Positions 39,241-49,884 of a stretch of 64,000 nucleotides of DNA are shown piece by piece. Origin of the DNA: Daphnia carinata (taxonomy: Eukaryota > Arthropoda > Branchiopoda > Diplostraca > Daphniidae); assembly GCF_022539665.2 (NCBI RefSeq), contig NC_081339.1, forward strand, positions 2,318,017 to 2,382,016. Direction: 5' to 3'. Below the pieces are notes generated by a model. The model had not been told where the DNA came from and did not search any database. It was given only the letters and a program-made list of their open reading frames with translations. Each line of letters begins with the position of its first letter. The stretch's first letter is position 1. The position numbers were made by a program, and so were the translations under genes.

Positions 39241-39265
39241 GCTTTTCTCAGCGTGTCCCGTGTGT

Positions 39266-39480
39266 AGAAGGGGCACTTAGATTGTAAAATTTGTATTTTA
39301 TTTTCATCCGAAAGTGTTTGATAACTTTAGAAATTACCTGTGGTGGGGAATGGAAATCCGCTAGGTTCAAACTCGATTCCGGCAAATATGCGCTGATCAA
39401 TTTCAATACTGTCAGTGACCGTTGGGGTATTATTTTCCTGTTCATTTTGTAATGTGGTAGTTGGAGACTCTTGCTGCAAA
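39266..39480 (-). pseudogene. Chimeric joint: Skeletor penultimate exon fused to C1q exon 2 fragment
   Basis: Read on the minus strand, about 39394-39477 matches the C1q gene exon 2 (compare 35725-35808; peptide TLQNEQENNTPTVTDSIEID). About 39266-39393 matches the 3' part of the Skeletor exon 47051-47206 plus its following intron (peptide RIFAGIEFEPSGFPFPT and a GTAATT donor). The two parts share one open frame across the joint. It marks the breakpoint of the tandem duplication. Confidence 0.8.
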
Positions 39481-39786
39481 AAACATACTTGCTTTTCAAG
39501 CGGGGCGGGTTTTCAGAGGAGCTGGGGGAACCTCGCTATTTTTCAATATTCTGTCACCATTTAGCAAACAAAAAACATGTACCATCAACGTCGAGTCTAA
39601 AATCCATATCAGTTATGAAATTAAATTTATTCTTGCTTTTGGTTAAAAAACAATATTTTATTACGAATTGGTAAATAAAACTCATATCAGGATAAGTGAA
39701 ATGGATTTTATTAATGTACTAATGGGTTTTGCAACATTATACTGCTCTGTGGAAGGAACATTAAAAGGATTTCAAAAACTCATTAT

Positions 39787-40110
39787 GTTGGGCGTCCATA
39801 GCCAAGTGGTTATGGCGTCTGATGATCATCAATGACCCTAGATGAGGCTTAGAGGGATTGAAGTAATGTACATGGAAACATGGGACATGGAACCTGAACT
39901 TGGGGCGCGAGTCTACGGTCGATGATCACATTTTTTTCCAAATCAACGGCATTTGAGAAATAAAATAAAACAAAGGAAAAAGCAAAATGTAAAATTAGCA
40001 ATGCAACGTAATTATGTAATTAATAATTAACAATAACTTCCGGTAAACTTCAACGTTATGTCCGTCCAGACGATTCCGAGGGTCAAAGGTTCGAATCGAG
40101 ACCCACACCA
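39787..40110 (+). repeat. tRNA-promoter-like element, copy B
   Basis: Same layout as copy A, with TAGCCAAGTGGTTATGG as the A-box block and GGTTCGAATCGAGACC as the B-box block near 40086. The A box has one change relative to copy A. Confidence 0.4.
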
Positions 40111-40586
40111 AAACATTTTTTCAGCTTCAATTTTAAATTTTATTACATTTTTAGGTTCGTTGTATGTTTTCAATTCATGGAATGGCTTTCTAGAATTTTT
40201 CAGCTTATTAAGTAGTTTTATCAAGAGTAAAAAGATACGTGCTCGTCTGTTCAATCTGCTTCGTGTGGGCATGAATTGTACTAACAAGTTAGGTAATGTG
40301 TGTATTAAAGTTAATAGAACCCCGCCTTGATTTTGAAAATTAGACAAAATTATTTTCATTATTTGTGGATCTGGCAACGATTTGGGCTTCAAGCAGACGA
40401 TGAAACGCGTTATGAACGTAAACAACGAACGAACAAAAAGAGAATTCTCAGTTGGCTAGTGCGTACTGCCGTTATCTGTTAGATAATTAAATCAAAACAC
40501 TTTGCAGAAATTTACCAAAATTTTTCGGTGCCTCAAGTACTTTTCTTCAGCGTATAATTCTGTGAATTTTTTTACAGCCAGTTGGG

Positions 40587-41048
40587 ATGTTGAGATCAGC
40601 AGCAAACCGCTTGATGCGCCAATCATCTCAGGTTCCTCAGAACGTTCTGGAATGTTTTTTTTTCATAGGTCTAATATTTTCATGTTACAGGTTTATCAAG
40701 CTGTTAGGTTGTTCGGCGCAGATCACCCAAGAGTTATTTCAGCTGGAGAGGCATCACTTGTTGAGGTATTGAAACAAAAGTTTCCGAAAGCAAAATACAT
40801 TGAAGTGCAAGATATCTCAGGTAAAACTCATCAGTTCATCAAGTGAGCCCAAACTGTGTATGATATATTGTTTGCATTGTATTTTAGGTGGCTGTGGTGC
40901 CATGTACGAAATCTACGTGGAGACTCTAGATTTCAAAGGTCTTAACACAATCAAACAACATAGGTTAGTCACAGAAGCCCTTAAACAACAGATAAAGGAT
41001 ATGCATGGTGTCAGAATTCACACCAAGTTGCCAAGAGATGATGAATGA
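40587..41048 (+). CDS. BOLA3: BolA-like protein 3, mitochondrial (intact copy)
   Basis: BOLA3 works with the monothiol glutaredoxin GLRX5 in late mitochondrial iron-sulfur cluster delivery, needed for lipoate-dependent enzymes. Three exons: 40587-40631, 40691-40820, 40888-41048, total 336 bases, or 111 residues (human 107). Exon 1 encodes MLRSAANRLMRQSSQ, a typical Arg-rich transit start, and is followed by a short 59-base intron with a weak donor (CAG|GTTCCT). The BolA domain contains VEVLKQKFPKAKYIEVQDIS, GGCGAMYEIYVE and KQHRLVTEALKQQIKDMHG. The presumed cluster ligands Cys61 and His98 are present. AATAAA lies at 41215. It is flanked by two defective copies (37746 and 44474). A preceding acceptor-like TTTACAG at 40570-40576 suggests a further untranslated 5' exon. 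Confidence 0.85.
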
Positions 41049-41779
41049 ATACTGAATGCTGGGACTAAAATAGAATTTATCAGTCAAGGTTTAAAATTGT
41101 TTTGATTACCTGCTTTCATTTCAAGCATTCTTATAATAAGGGTGAAAAAGCTAAGCTGGCATCATTGTGATGTAGACAGTAATCATGCTGTAGTGCTTTA
41201 ATTAAGCACTAAGCAATAAATGGCTTGAATAACATTACTTGCGTTGTGTCATGATATATGTAAGAAAACCAAATAGCTTATGTCAGGATTTGACTTGACC
41301 TTTTGTGTCATCAGCAGAGTGGTGTAGATGGTAGAATCTATTGCGACAAAATATTTTGGTGCAATAAGTGATTTTTTTTCGCTATTGCAACAAAATCTGT
41401 TGTTGCACTTAAAAAAGTCGTTTCACCCTATTGTAACAAAAGAATAAAAATACCTCTACTACTAAGAAACTATATTAAAATTAACTATTACTAATTAATA
41501 TAAATATATTGTAATAATAATGTAAGAGCGATAGCAATAAAATTTATCTGGCAATCACACCACGCGACTGAAAATCCTTCTGCTATCTAGAAAAAAATCA
41601 GTATAGTCTCGTGGCGCAGTCAGGCATGTTGCTGTTTGTGTTACTTTATGCCTGAATTATTTTTGGTGTGTTCATGTCGGTTGTGTCTTGGTGAAGGTGA
41701 CGTTTGAAGGTAAGTCCCAGCATTTTAATTGATTAGTTTTAGCGATTTCCTTTCCAATTGATCTATTTTCGCCCGCCAT

Positions 41780-42170
41780 CTTTTGCGTGATTGGTTTTGG
41801 TCTTCTTTTCGGCAGACCATTTTTGTCTGGCCGTGCCATCGTGAGGCATTTTTTGTTTTTCTTTTCGACGGGTGATATTTGGCCGGCCGCCCATGCCTTC
41901 GTAAGACATTTTATTGCTTTTTTTTCTTTGTGCCATTATTGCCCGTCCGCCCATTTCGAAGCATTTTTTGTTTTGTTTTTCTTTTTGGCCGCCCATTTTT
42001 GGCCGTAAAGCTATGTCTTCGTGAGGTGTCTTTTTCTGTGTTTTTTTTTCGACGCGGCATTATTTTGCTCGGTCGCCTATGCCTTCGTGAGGCAATTTTT
42101 TTTTTTTCCATTTTGGCAAGCCATTTTTGACCGACCGCTGCCTTCGTGAGGCTTTGTTTTCTTTTGCTTT
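41780..42170. repeat. Hairpin minisatellite, copy B
   Basis: Same array as in copy A, slightly shorter, with about six ATGCC/GGCAT hairpin units. Confidence 0.75.
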
Positions 42171-42749
42171 TCTCAGCGTGTCTCGTGTGTAGAAGGGGCA
42201 CTTAGATAGTGCCAATGCCACTTGGTCATACTTTGTCGCACCGTGATTATGTGTATGCTGTCAAATTTGAAACCGTAGCACTCCGATGGCCAAATAGCCT
42301 TAGAGTTATGTTTCTTGATAATTCTCACCCTCGTAAGATAAAGACCGAATGCAACATTTCTCAAAAAAACGGTTAGTGTACTCCAATTCCGATTAGTTTT
42401 TAATATGATGAAGAAAAAATTTCAAATGCACAACGATTTCATTGGAACTATGTTCCAACATGCCGATGATAATTTTGGGGAAGAATTGTTTTTAAGGTAA
42501 AAATTTGGATTCATCAGAAAAAAAAAGAAATGGTTGGAAAACATGGGAACTGATGAAGCGTTTTCACACTTTTTGATAAAGGTAACGCTCGCCACAAGCA
42601 CAATCATAGTCACACGTAGAATGAAAAATTTGCTCAACCAAGGCTTTTGCTCTCTTTTTAAATTCCAAAAGTTAATTTACGGGTAAAAAAAAAGGACGAA
42701 ACAGAAACAGAGAAAACAACTGCGCGAATGAGGCTGTTGAGTTGTTAGG

Positions 42750-43147
42750 TCATAAAAACAGAACGGAAAGCGGTAACACCAAAACGGCTAATGATGAGAT
42801 TTGCAATTCGACCAGCGAAGAAGCTCCTCCACGAGCTTTGGGAGGCTGGAACCCTCGGTCAACGACGTTAATCTTCCATCCCAAGCTATTGTGCGTGTAA
42901 CACTGTTCAAAAATTTCGTAAAGCAGGGGGATCAGATAAATCGTTAAAGAGGTAAATGGAATTCGTTTGCTAATCACCTGATAATACAAAGTGTTGGGTG
43001 CATTCAATGGAACGGTCCACGTTAGGTTGGCCGGCTGCTCTCGATCGCTTTCGCATTCGAGTATCAAAGTTTGTTTGTAGTCTTCAAATGTCTCTGATTC
43101 GGTCCACTTGTCCACCGTCTTGTGCTTCCATTCGCACAGGCTTCTGG
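42750..43147 (-). pseudogene. Duplicate of the two last Skeletor coding exons (copy B)
   Basis: Two exons (42978-43147 and 42750-42902) correspond to 46808-46977 and 46580-46732 of the Skeletor-like gene. The whole segment, including the 75-base intron, is still open. It has an acceptor (CCTCAG), the motifs LCEWKHKTVDKW and CYTHNSLGWKINVV, a hydrophobic C-terminus and the normal stop. The upstream exon needed to reach it in this copy is the chimeric fragment at 43165-43360. It may be a relic, or an alternative 3' end reachable from the intact gene 3.5 kb away by skipping its own last exons. Confidence 0.65.
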
Positions 43148-43164
43148 CTGAGGAACAATCATGA

Positions 43165-43366
43165 TGTTAAAATTTGTATTTTATTTTCATCCGAAAGTGT
43201 TTGATAACTTTAGAAATTACCTGCGGTGGGGAATGGAAATCCGCTAGGTTCAAACTCGATTCCGGCAAATATGCGCTGATCAATTTCAATACTGTCAGTG
43301 ACCGTTGGGGTATATATTCCTGTTCATTTTGTAATGTGGTAGTTGGAGACTCTTGTTGCAAAAAAG
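43165..43366 (-). pseudogene. Second chimeric Skeletor/C1q joint
   Basis: Same fusion as at 39266-39480: Skeletor-derived about 43165-43276, C1q-derived about 43277-43359. Here one base is lost in the C1q part (GAATATATACC against GAAAATAATACC), so the frame across the joint is broken. Confidence 0.75.
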
Positions 43367-43670
43367 ATACTTGCTTTTCAAGCGGGGCGGGTTTTCGGAG
43401 GAGCTGGGGGAACCCCGCTATTTTTCAATATTCTGTCACCATTTAGCAAACAAAAAACATTGTACCATCAACGTCGAGTCTAAAATCCATAACAGTTATG
43501 AAATTAAATTTATTCTTGCCTTTGGTTAAAAAACAATATTGTATTACGAATTGGTAAATAAAACTCATATCAGGATAAGTGAAATGGATTTTATTAATGT
43601 ACTAATGGGTTTTGCAACATTATACTGCTCTATGGAAGGAACATTAAAAGGATTTCAAAAACTCATTATG

Positions 43671-44010
43671 TTGGGCGTCCATAGCCAAGTGGTTATGGCG
43701 TCTGATGATCATCAATGACCCTAGATGAGGCTTAGAGGGATTGAAGTAATGTACATGGAAACATGGGACATGGAACCTGAACTTGGGGCGCGAGTCTACG
43801 GTCGATGATCACATTTTTTCCCAAATTAACGGCATTTGAGAAATAAAATAAAACAAAGGAAAAAGTAAAATGTAAAATTAGCAATTCAACGTAATTATGT
43901 AATTAATAATTAACAATAACTTCCGTCGAATTATAACATGATGTCTGTCCAAACGATCGCCAGGGTCAAAGGTTCGAATCGGCATCACACCAAAAAGTTT
44001 TGCATTTTCA
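43671..44010 (+). repeat. tRNA-promoter-like element, copy C
   Basis: A-box block TAGCCAAGTGGTTATGG and B-box block GGTTCGAATCGGC near 43972, spaced as in the other two copies. Confidence 0.4.
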
Positions 44011-44473
44011 ATTTTAGATTTTATTAAATTTTTAGGTTCGCTGTGTGTTTGGGATTCATAAAATATGCTTTTTAGAATTTTTTCGGCTAATCAACTAGTT
44101 GTAGCAAGAGCTGAAAGATAGGTTCTTTTCAATCTGCGTAAGGTCGGCATGAATTGTACTAATGTGTTAGGTAATCTGTGTATCAAAGTTAAAAGAACTC
44201 CGCCTTAATTTGAAAGGCGATAGAAAATTATTTTTTTATTTGTGGATCTGGCAACGTTTAGGCTCAAGCAGACGACGAAACGGGTTATAAAAGTAAACAA
44301 CGAACGAACAAAAAGAAAATTCTTAGTTAGATAGTGCATACTGTCGTTGACTGTTGTATAATTAAACTAAACATTTTCCCGAAATTTTCCAAAGTTTTGT
44401 GGTGCCCTAATACTTTTCTTAGTATATAGTTCTCTGAATTTTTTCCCATAGGTCTAACATTTTCATGTTACAG

Positions 44474-44831
44474 GCTTATCAAGCTGTTAGGTTTTTGGAC
44501 ACAGATGACCCAAGAATTATTTCAACTGGAGAGGCATCACTTGTTGAGGTATTGAAACAAAATTTTCCCAAAGCAAAGCACATTGAAGTGCAAGATATCT
44601 CAGGTAAACTCTTCAATCCAGCAAGTAAAGCCCAATATTTGTATGACATATCATTTCCATTGTATTTTAGATGGCTGTGGTGCCATGTACAAAATCTATG
44701 TGGAGACTCCAGATTTCAAAGGTCTTAACACAATCTAACAACATAGGTTATTCACCGAAGCCCTTAAACAACAGATGAAGGATATGCATGGTGTCAGAAT
44801 TCACACCAAGTTGCCAAGAGATGATGAATGA
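44474..44831 (+). pseudogene. BOLA3-like copy C, exon 1 missing and premature stop
   Basis: Exon 2 (44474-44603) and exon 3 (44671-44831) align with BOLA3 copy B. Exon 1 is missing as in copy A. Exon 3 has a TAA at 44736-44738 in place of the Lys codon before QHR, so the second half of the BolA domain cannot be made. Confidence 0.85.
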
Positions 44832-45579
44832 ACTCTGAATGCTAGGACCAAAATAAAATTATCAGTCAAGGTTTAAATTTTTTTTTATTACTTGCTTTCA
44901 TTTCAAGGATCCTTATAATAAGGGTCAAAAAGCTAAGCTGGCATCTTTGTGACGTAGAGGGTAACCATCCTGTAAGTGTCTTAATTAAGCACTAGGCAAT
45001 AAATGGTTTGAATAGTGATAAATAATGATTAGTGTTGTGTCAGGATATATGTAAGAAAACAAAATAGCTTATGTCAGAATTTGACTTGACCTTTTGTGCC
45101 ATCTGCAGAGTGGTGTAGAGGGTAGAATCTATTGCGACAAAATATTTTGGTGCAATAAATGATTTTTTTCGCTTTTGCAACATAATCTGTTGTTGCACTT
45201 AAAAAAGTCGTTTCACCCTATTGTAACAAAAGAATAAAAATACCTCTACTACTAAGAAACTATATTAAAATTAACTATTACTAATTAATATAAATATATT
45301 GTAATAATAATGTAAGAGCGATAGCAATAAAATTTATCTGGCAATCACACCACGCGACTGAAAATCCTTCTGCTATCTAGAAAAAAAATCAGTATAGTCT
45401 CGTGGCGCAGTCAGGCATGTTGCCGTTTGTGTTACTTTATGCCTGAATTATTTTTGGTGTGTTCATGTCGGTTGTGTCTTGGTGAAGGTGACGTTTGAAG
45501 GTAAGTCCCAGCATTTTAATTGATTAGTTGTAGACCTTTCCTTTCCAATTGTTCTATTTTCGCCTTCCGCCTTTAGCAT

Positions 45580-45980
45580 GATTGGTTTTGTTTTTCTTTT
45601 CGGCAAACCATTTCTGTCTGACCGCCTATGCTATCGTGAGGCATTTTTTGTTTTGTTTTATTTTCTGCAGACCATTTTTATCTGGCCACCTATGCCATCC
45701 TGCGGTATTCTTTGTTTTGTTTTACTTTTCGGCAGGCCATATTTGCCCGGCCGCCTATGCCTACGTAAGGCATTTTTTTTACTACTGTTTTTCGGTGGGC
45801 CATTTTTGTCCGACCACCCGTCCGCCTTCGCGAGGCATTTTTTGCTTTGTTTTCTTTTCGGCGGCCCATTTTTGCCCGTCCAACTGTGCCTTCGCGTGGT
45901 ATCTTTTTTTGTGTTTTTCTTTTCGGCGGGCCATTTTTTCCTGGCCGCCTATGCTTTCGTGAGGCTTTGTTTTGTTTAGC
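45580..45980. repeat. Hairpin minisatellite, copy C
   Basis: Six units with hairpin centres near 45627, 45692, 45755, 45822, 45887 and 45951, so the period is about 65 bases. Hairpin arms vary but mostly keep complementarity. Confidence 0.8.
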
Positions 45981-46579
45981 TTTTCTGAGCGTGTCCCGTG
46001 TGTAGATAGGCCACACAGATAGCGTCAATGCCACTTGGTCACACTTTGTCGTACCGTAATTATGTGTGTGCTGTCAAAGTTGAACCGTAGCACTCCGATG
46101 GCCAAATAGCCTTAGAGTTATGTTTCTTGATAATTCTCACCCTTGTAAGACAAAGACTGGATGCAAATTTTCTCAAAAAACAGTTAGTGTACTGCAATAC
46201 CGATTAGTCTTTAATATGATGAAGAAAAATTTCAAATGCACAACGATTTCATTGAAACTATGTTCCAACATGCCGATGATAATTTTGGGGAAGATTTTTT
46301 TTAAGGGAAAAATTTGGATTCATTTTTAAAAAAACAACTTTAAAAAAAAAAGAAATGGTTAGAAAACACGGGAACTGACGAAGCGTTTACACACTTTTTG
46401 ATAAAGGTAACGCTCGCCACAAGCACAATCATAGTCACACATAGAATGAAAAATTTGCTCAACCCAAGGCTTTTGCTCTCTTTTTAAATTCCAAAAGTTA
46501 ATTTACGGGTAAAAAAAAAACAGAACAGAAACAGAAACAGAGAAAACAACTGCGCGAATGAGGCTGTTGAGTTGTGAGG

Positions 46580-49500
46580 TCATAAAAACAGAACGGAAAG
46601 CGGTAACAACAAAACGGCTAATGATGAGATTCGCAATCCGACCAGCGAAGAAGCTGCGCCACGGGCTTTGGGAGGCTCGAACCCTCGGTCAACGACGTTA
46701 ATCTTCCATCCCAAGCTATTGTGCGTGTAACACTGTTCAAAAATTTCGTAAAGCAGGGGGATCAGATAAATCGTTAAAGAGGCAAATGAAATTCGTTTGC
46801 TAACAACCTGGTAGTACAAGGTGTTGGGTGCATCCATAGGAACGGTCCACGTCAAATTGGCCGGCTGTTCTCGATTACTTTCGCACTCGAGAATCAATGT
46901 CTTCGTATAGTCATCGAATGTTTCTGAATCGGCCCACTTGTCCACAGTCTTGTGCTTCCATTCGCACAGACTTCCAGCTGAGGAACAATCATGAGGTTAA
47001 AATTTGTATTTCATTTTCATCCGAAAGTGTTTGATAACTTTAGAAATTACCTGCGGTGGGGAAAGGAAATCCGCTTGAATCGAACTGGACTCCAGCAAAT
47101 ATACGCTGTTCTCTTTGCTGAGCGTCGGTTTTCTGTCCGAATCCTCCCTCTAGATTGTCCGTAATGTAGAGCGGGTGATAGCGTGCGGAATTGGTTGGGT
47201 CGTTGCCTACGTTCGCACAGTTAGTTAAATTTATTCAATTGCGATTACCTAACAGTTGGGTTCATACCTCCTTCAACTAGGAACGTGTACGTTTCACCCT
47301 TTTCGACGTAGATTTCGGGAATTAAGAGATCGTTAATGTACCAAGCGATGCCCCAAGACGGTTGACCTGCAATAACATTTCGGAGTTACGTGGCTATGAA
47401 GAAGAACAGGCTATTATTGTTTCCATATACCTGTAATGGCCGTGTAGCCTTTTTTGCCACCAGTCGGGCCTATCCTAGCCCTTAATTCCGTTTTGCCCGA
47501 TATAACGTTCGGCTTCCACGGTTGAATGGCGTTCTCCGTACTCGTTCCCGAAGATGATGATCCCCCAGATCCGTGTTGTTTGGTCTTGTCATCGGGAGCT
47601 AGAAGAACGGGGCATTGATTGACACCTCGACTGGTAAAATCAATCCGATGATCGTCTGAAAAAAAAAAAAAAAAAAAAAAATTGATAAAATTCAAACCAG
47701 TTGGTCCATCATCCGATTAATCACGTACCTTGAGGTCCAGTGCGATCGCTCGAATGGTAATTGGCTTCTTTGCGCGAATTGAGCGGCCCTATAGCGGCAA
47801 TAACATTCACGCGACCGACGGGCGGGATTACTTGATCAAATTTGTCTTGCTGAGCGTCCAACGAACGCTGATAAGCAACGGTAGTGACGCCGTTTATCCT
47901 CTGGCCGTAAAGCATGCTGACATCGTTACGTCCTCCTATCCGGCTATCGGGGCACACGCCGTTATTTCCATCGCACTTCCGTCACAAACGAATATTAGAA
48001 AAACAAAGCAGGATGCGGTTGGTAAATGGTCGATGATTACACACCTGTGATTTAGCATTCAAAATGTAATCTTCGGCGTAGAACTTGTTGTCCTCGCTAT
48101 TGAAATAAGCGACGGCAACATCAGCGCCAATCATTTTCGTGCGGCCTTCTGCGCCGCTTATCCCGAACGACATGTATTCGTTCTCGTCCATACGAGCAGA
48201 AAGTCGGATGATGATTCCCTCTAGGATAGCTTCCCATTGAACCTGCATGCGGCCGTTGAGCAATTGGATGCATGAATCAAATTCATGACCCTCTCCGATA
48301 GTAGCGCCAGACCCGCCAGTTTCGCTCGGGATTTTGGTGGTCTACGAAACACACGGACGGAATGAGAAAAAAAAACAAAACAAAAAAACAAACAAAAACA
48401 ATAAATTCGAATTGATCAACGAAAATTTTTTTTTAATTAAATATTTTTTTTTTTAATGTGAATGAATGTCTTTTCTACCGGTTGGTACCACCAAACTGGC
48501 TATCCGAGTTTAGAAAGCAGCAGTGTCAAAACATACACAAAAAAAAAAATTCAGAGTTTAGATTATAAAAACGGAATTTTTGAAATTCGTGCACTCATTT
48601 AGAAAAAAAAAAAAAAATAAATAAATAAATGCAAGTAGCGCTATCAACGGGCAAATAAACCGGAACAGCCAATGAAAAATCTATAGGAAGAGTATCGTCA
48701 AATGAAATTGTGTCAAAATAGCTGGAAATACTTACGGTCAACTGGTTCTGTCCTAGCGCTGGCGGCACGTCGAGATCTTTCGGGATCATGACGTGGCCAA
48801 AGTTCTCGCGGAACGCGATACACCACAGGGACAACCAATCAATGTCGTGCACAGTCAAATCGCCGGGCAGCTGGATTTCAATATCTTCGCCTTGGTATCC
48901 ACGCAGAACATTAGTGCTGCATTGGCGAAAAAAAAAAAACAACAAAACAAATTAAAAGGCAATTGACTTGGATGAACACACACAGAAGAGGCCGTCCTAT
49001 ATTGAAAGCGTTTTTTTTTTTTTTTTTTCGGGCTTACTCTCCAAGTTCGTTAGGCACTTTGATGCCCTGGGCATTGGGTACGGTGCCGGTGCCGACCCAG
49101 AAATAAGCGTCGGGAGCCGCTCCGTCGTAGTGCAGATTAGGTATGTAGAACGTCTTGGCGTCCAGGATGGTCACACTGCCCGAACGTAGACCGTGCCCTA
49201 GTCGTTTAAATTCGGATAGCACGCGCGGCTTGGGAGGGTCCAAATCAACGGGGAATTGCACCGATCCGAAATCAACCTGCGGTTTATTTATCTATTTATT
49301 TATTTTATTTTTTTATAGCGTATCCGTTAAGTTTCCGGCTATTAAAAAATGAACTGTATAGCGAAGTCATAAAAATGGGGAGGAAATAATAAATAATAAA
49401 TAAAATAAAAAATGCGCAGTGAAACCCCATTGGACATGAAAGTATTGAAGACGGCTTTTCTTTTTCCTCTTTTTATATACTCTTTCTTGTGAGTGAGGTG

Positions 49501-49835
49501 TGATCTTTGTGTGTGCCAGATTTCGACTTAGGATGAAGGGGATTCTTAAGTGTTTATTGTAGCTCCCGCCGTAAAGAAAAAAAAAAAAAAAAAAAAAAAG
49601 GGTGGGGGATGAGCGTACGAAAACGTCAGATTTATGGCGACGCTTCATTCGAAAGCGCAAGCCGATGTCGCAGGACCCAGGCAGTTGGAATAAAAATGAC
49701 ATAACACGGAATGATGTGCGATCCTCCTCTTCGGTAGCGTGCAGTTGTTGGAAAGCAAAGCGAAAAGCTCCTCAATAAGAGTCTCGACCATATAGTATAA
49801 GAGGCCAGGGCAGTTTTGGAGCGATCGAAAAAAAA

Positions 49836-49884
<49 letters not shown>

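Larger units (their letters stand above)
36608..39265. repeat. Segmental tandem duplication, copy A
   Basis: First of three related units. In order it has a start block (CTTTTCAAGCGGGG), a tRNA-promoter-like element, a BOLA3 relic without exon 1, and a hairpin minisatellite. It lacks the Skeletor terminal exons present in copies B and C: at 39265 it jumps straight to the sequence that follows those exons in copy B. The offset from copy A to B is about 2.83 kb. Confidence 0.85.
39481..43164. repeat. Segmental tandem duplication, copy B
   Basis: Most complete unit: start block, tRNA-promoter-like element, intact BOLA3, hairpin minisatellite, and a copy of the last two Skeletor coding exons on the minus strand. 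The offset to copy C is about 3.89 kb. Confidence 0.85.
43367..46980. repeat. Segmental tandem duplication, copy C
   Basis: Third unit. It carries the tRNA-promoter-like element, a BOLA3 relic, the hairpin minisatellite and, at its right end, the last exons of the intact Skeletor-like gene. It is probably the unit joined to the ancestral Skeletor locus. Confidence 0.8.
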
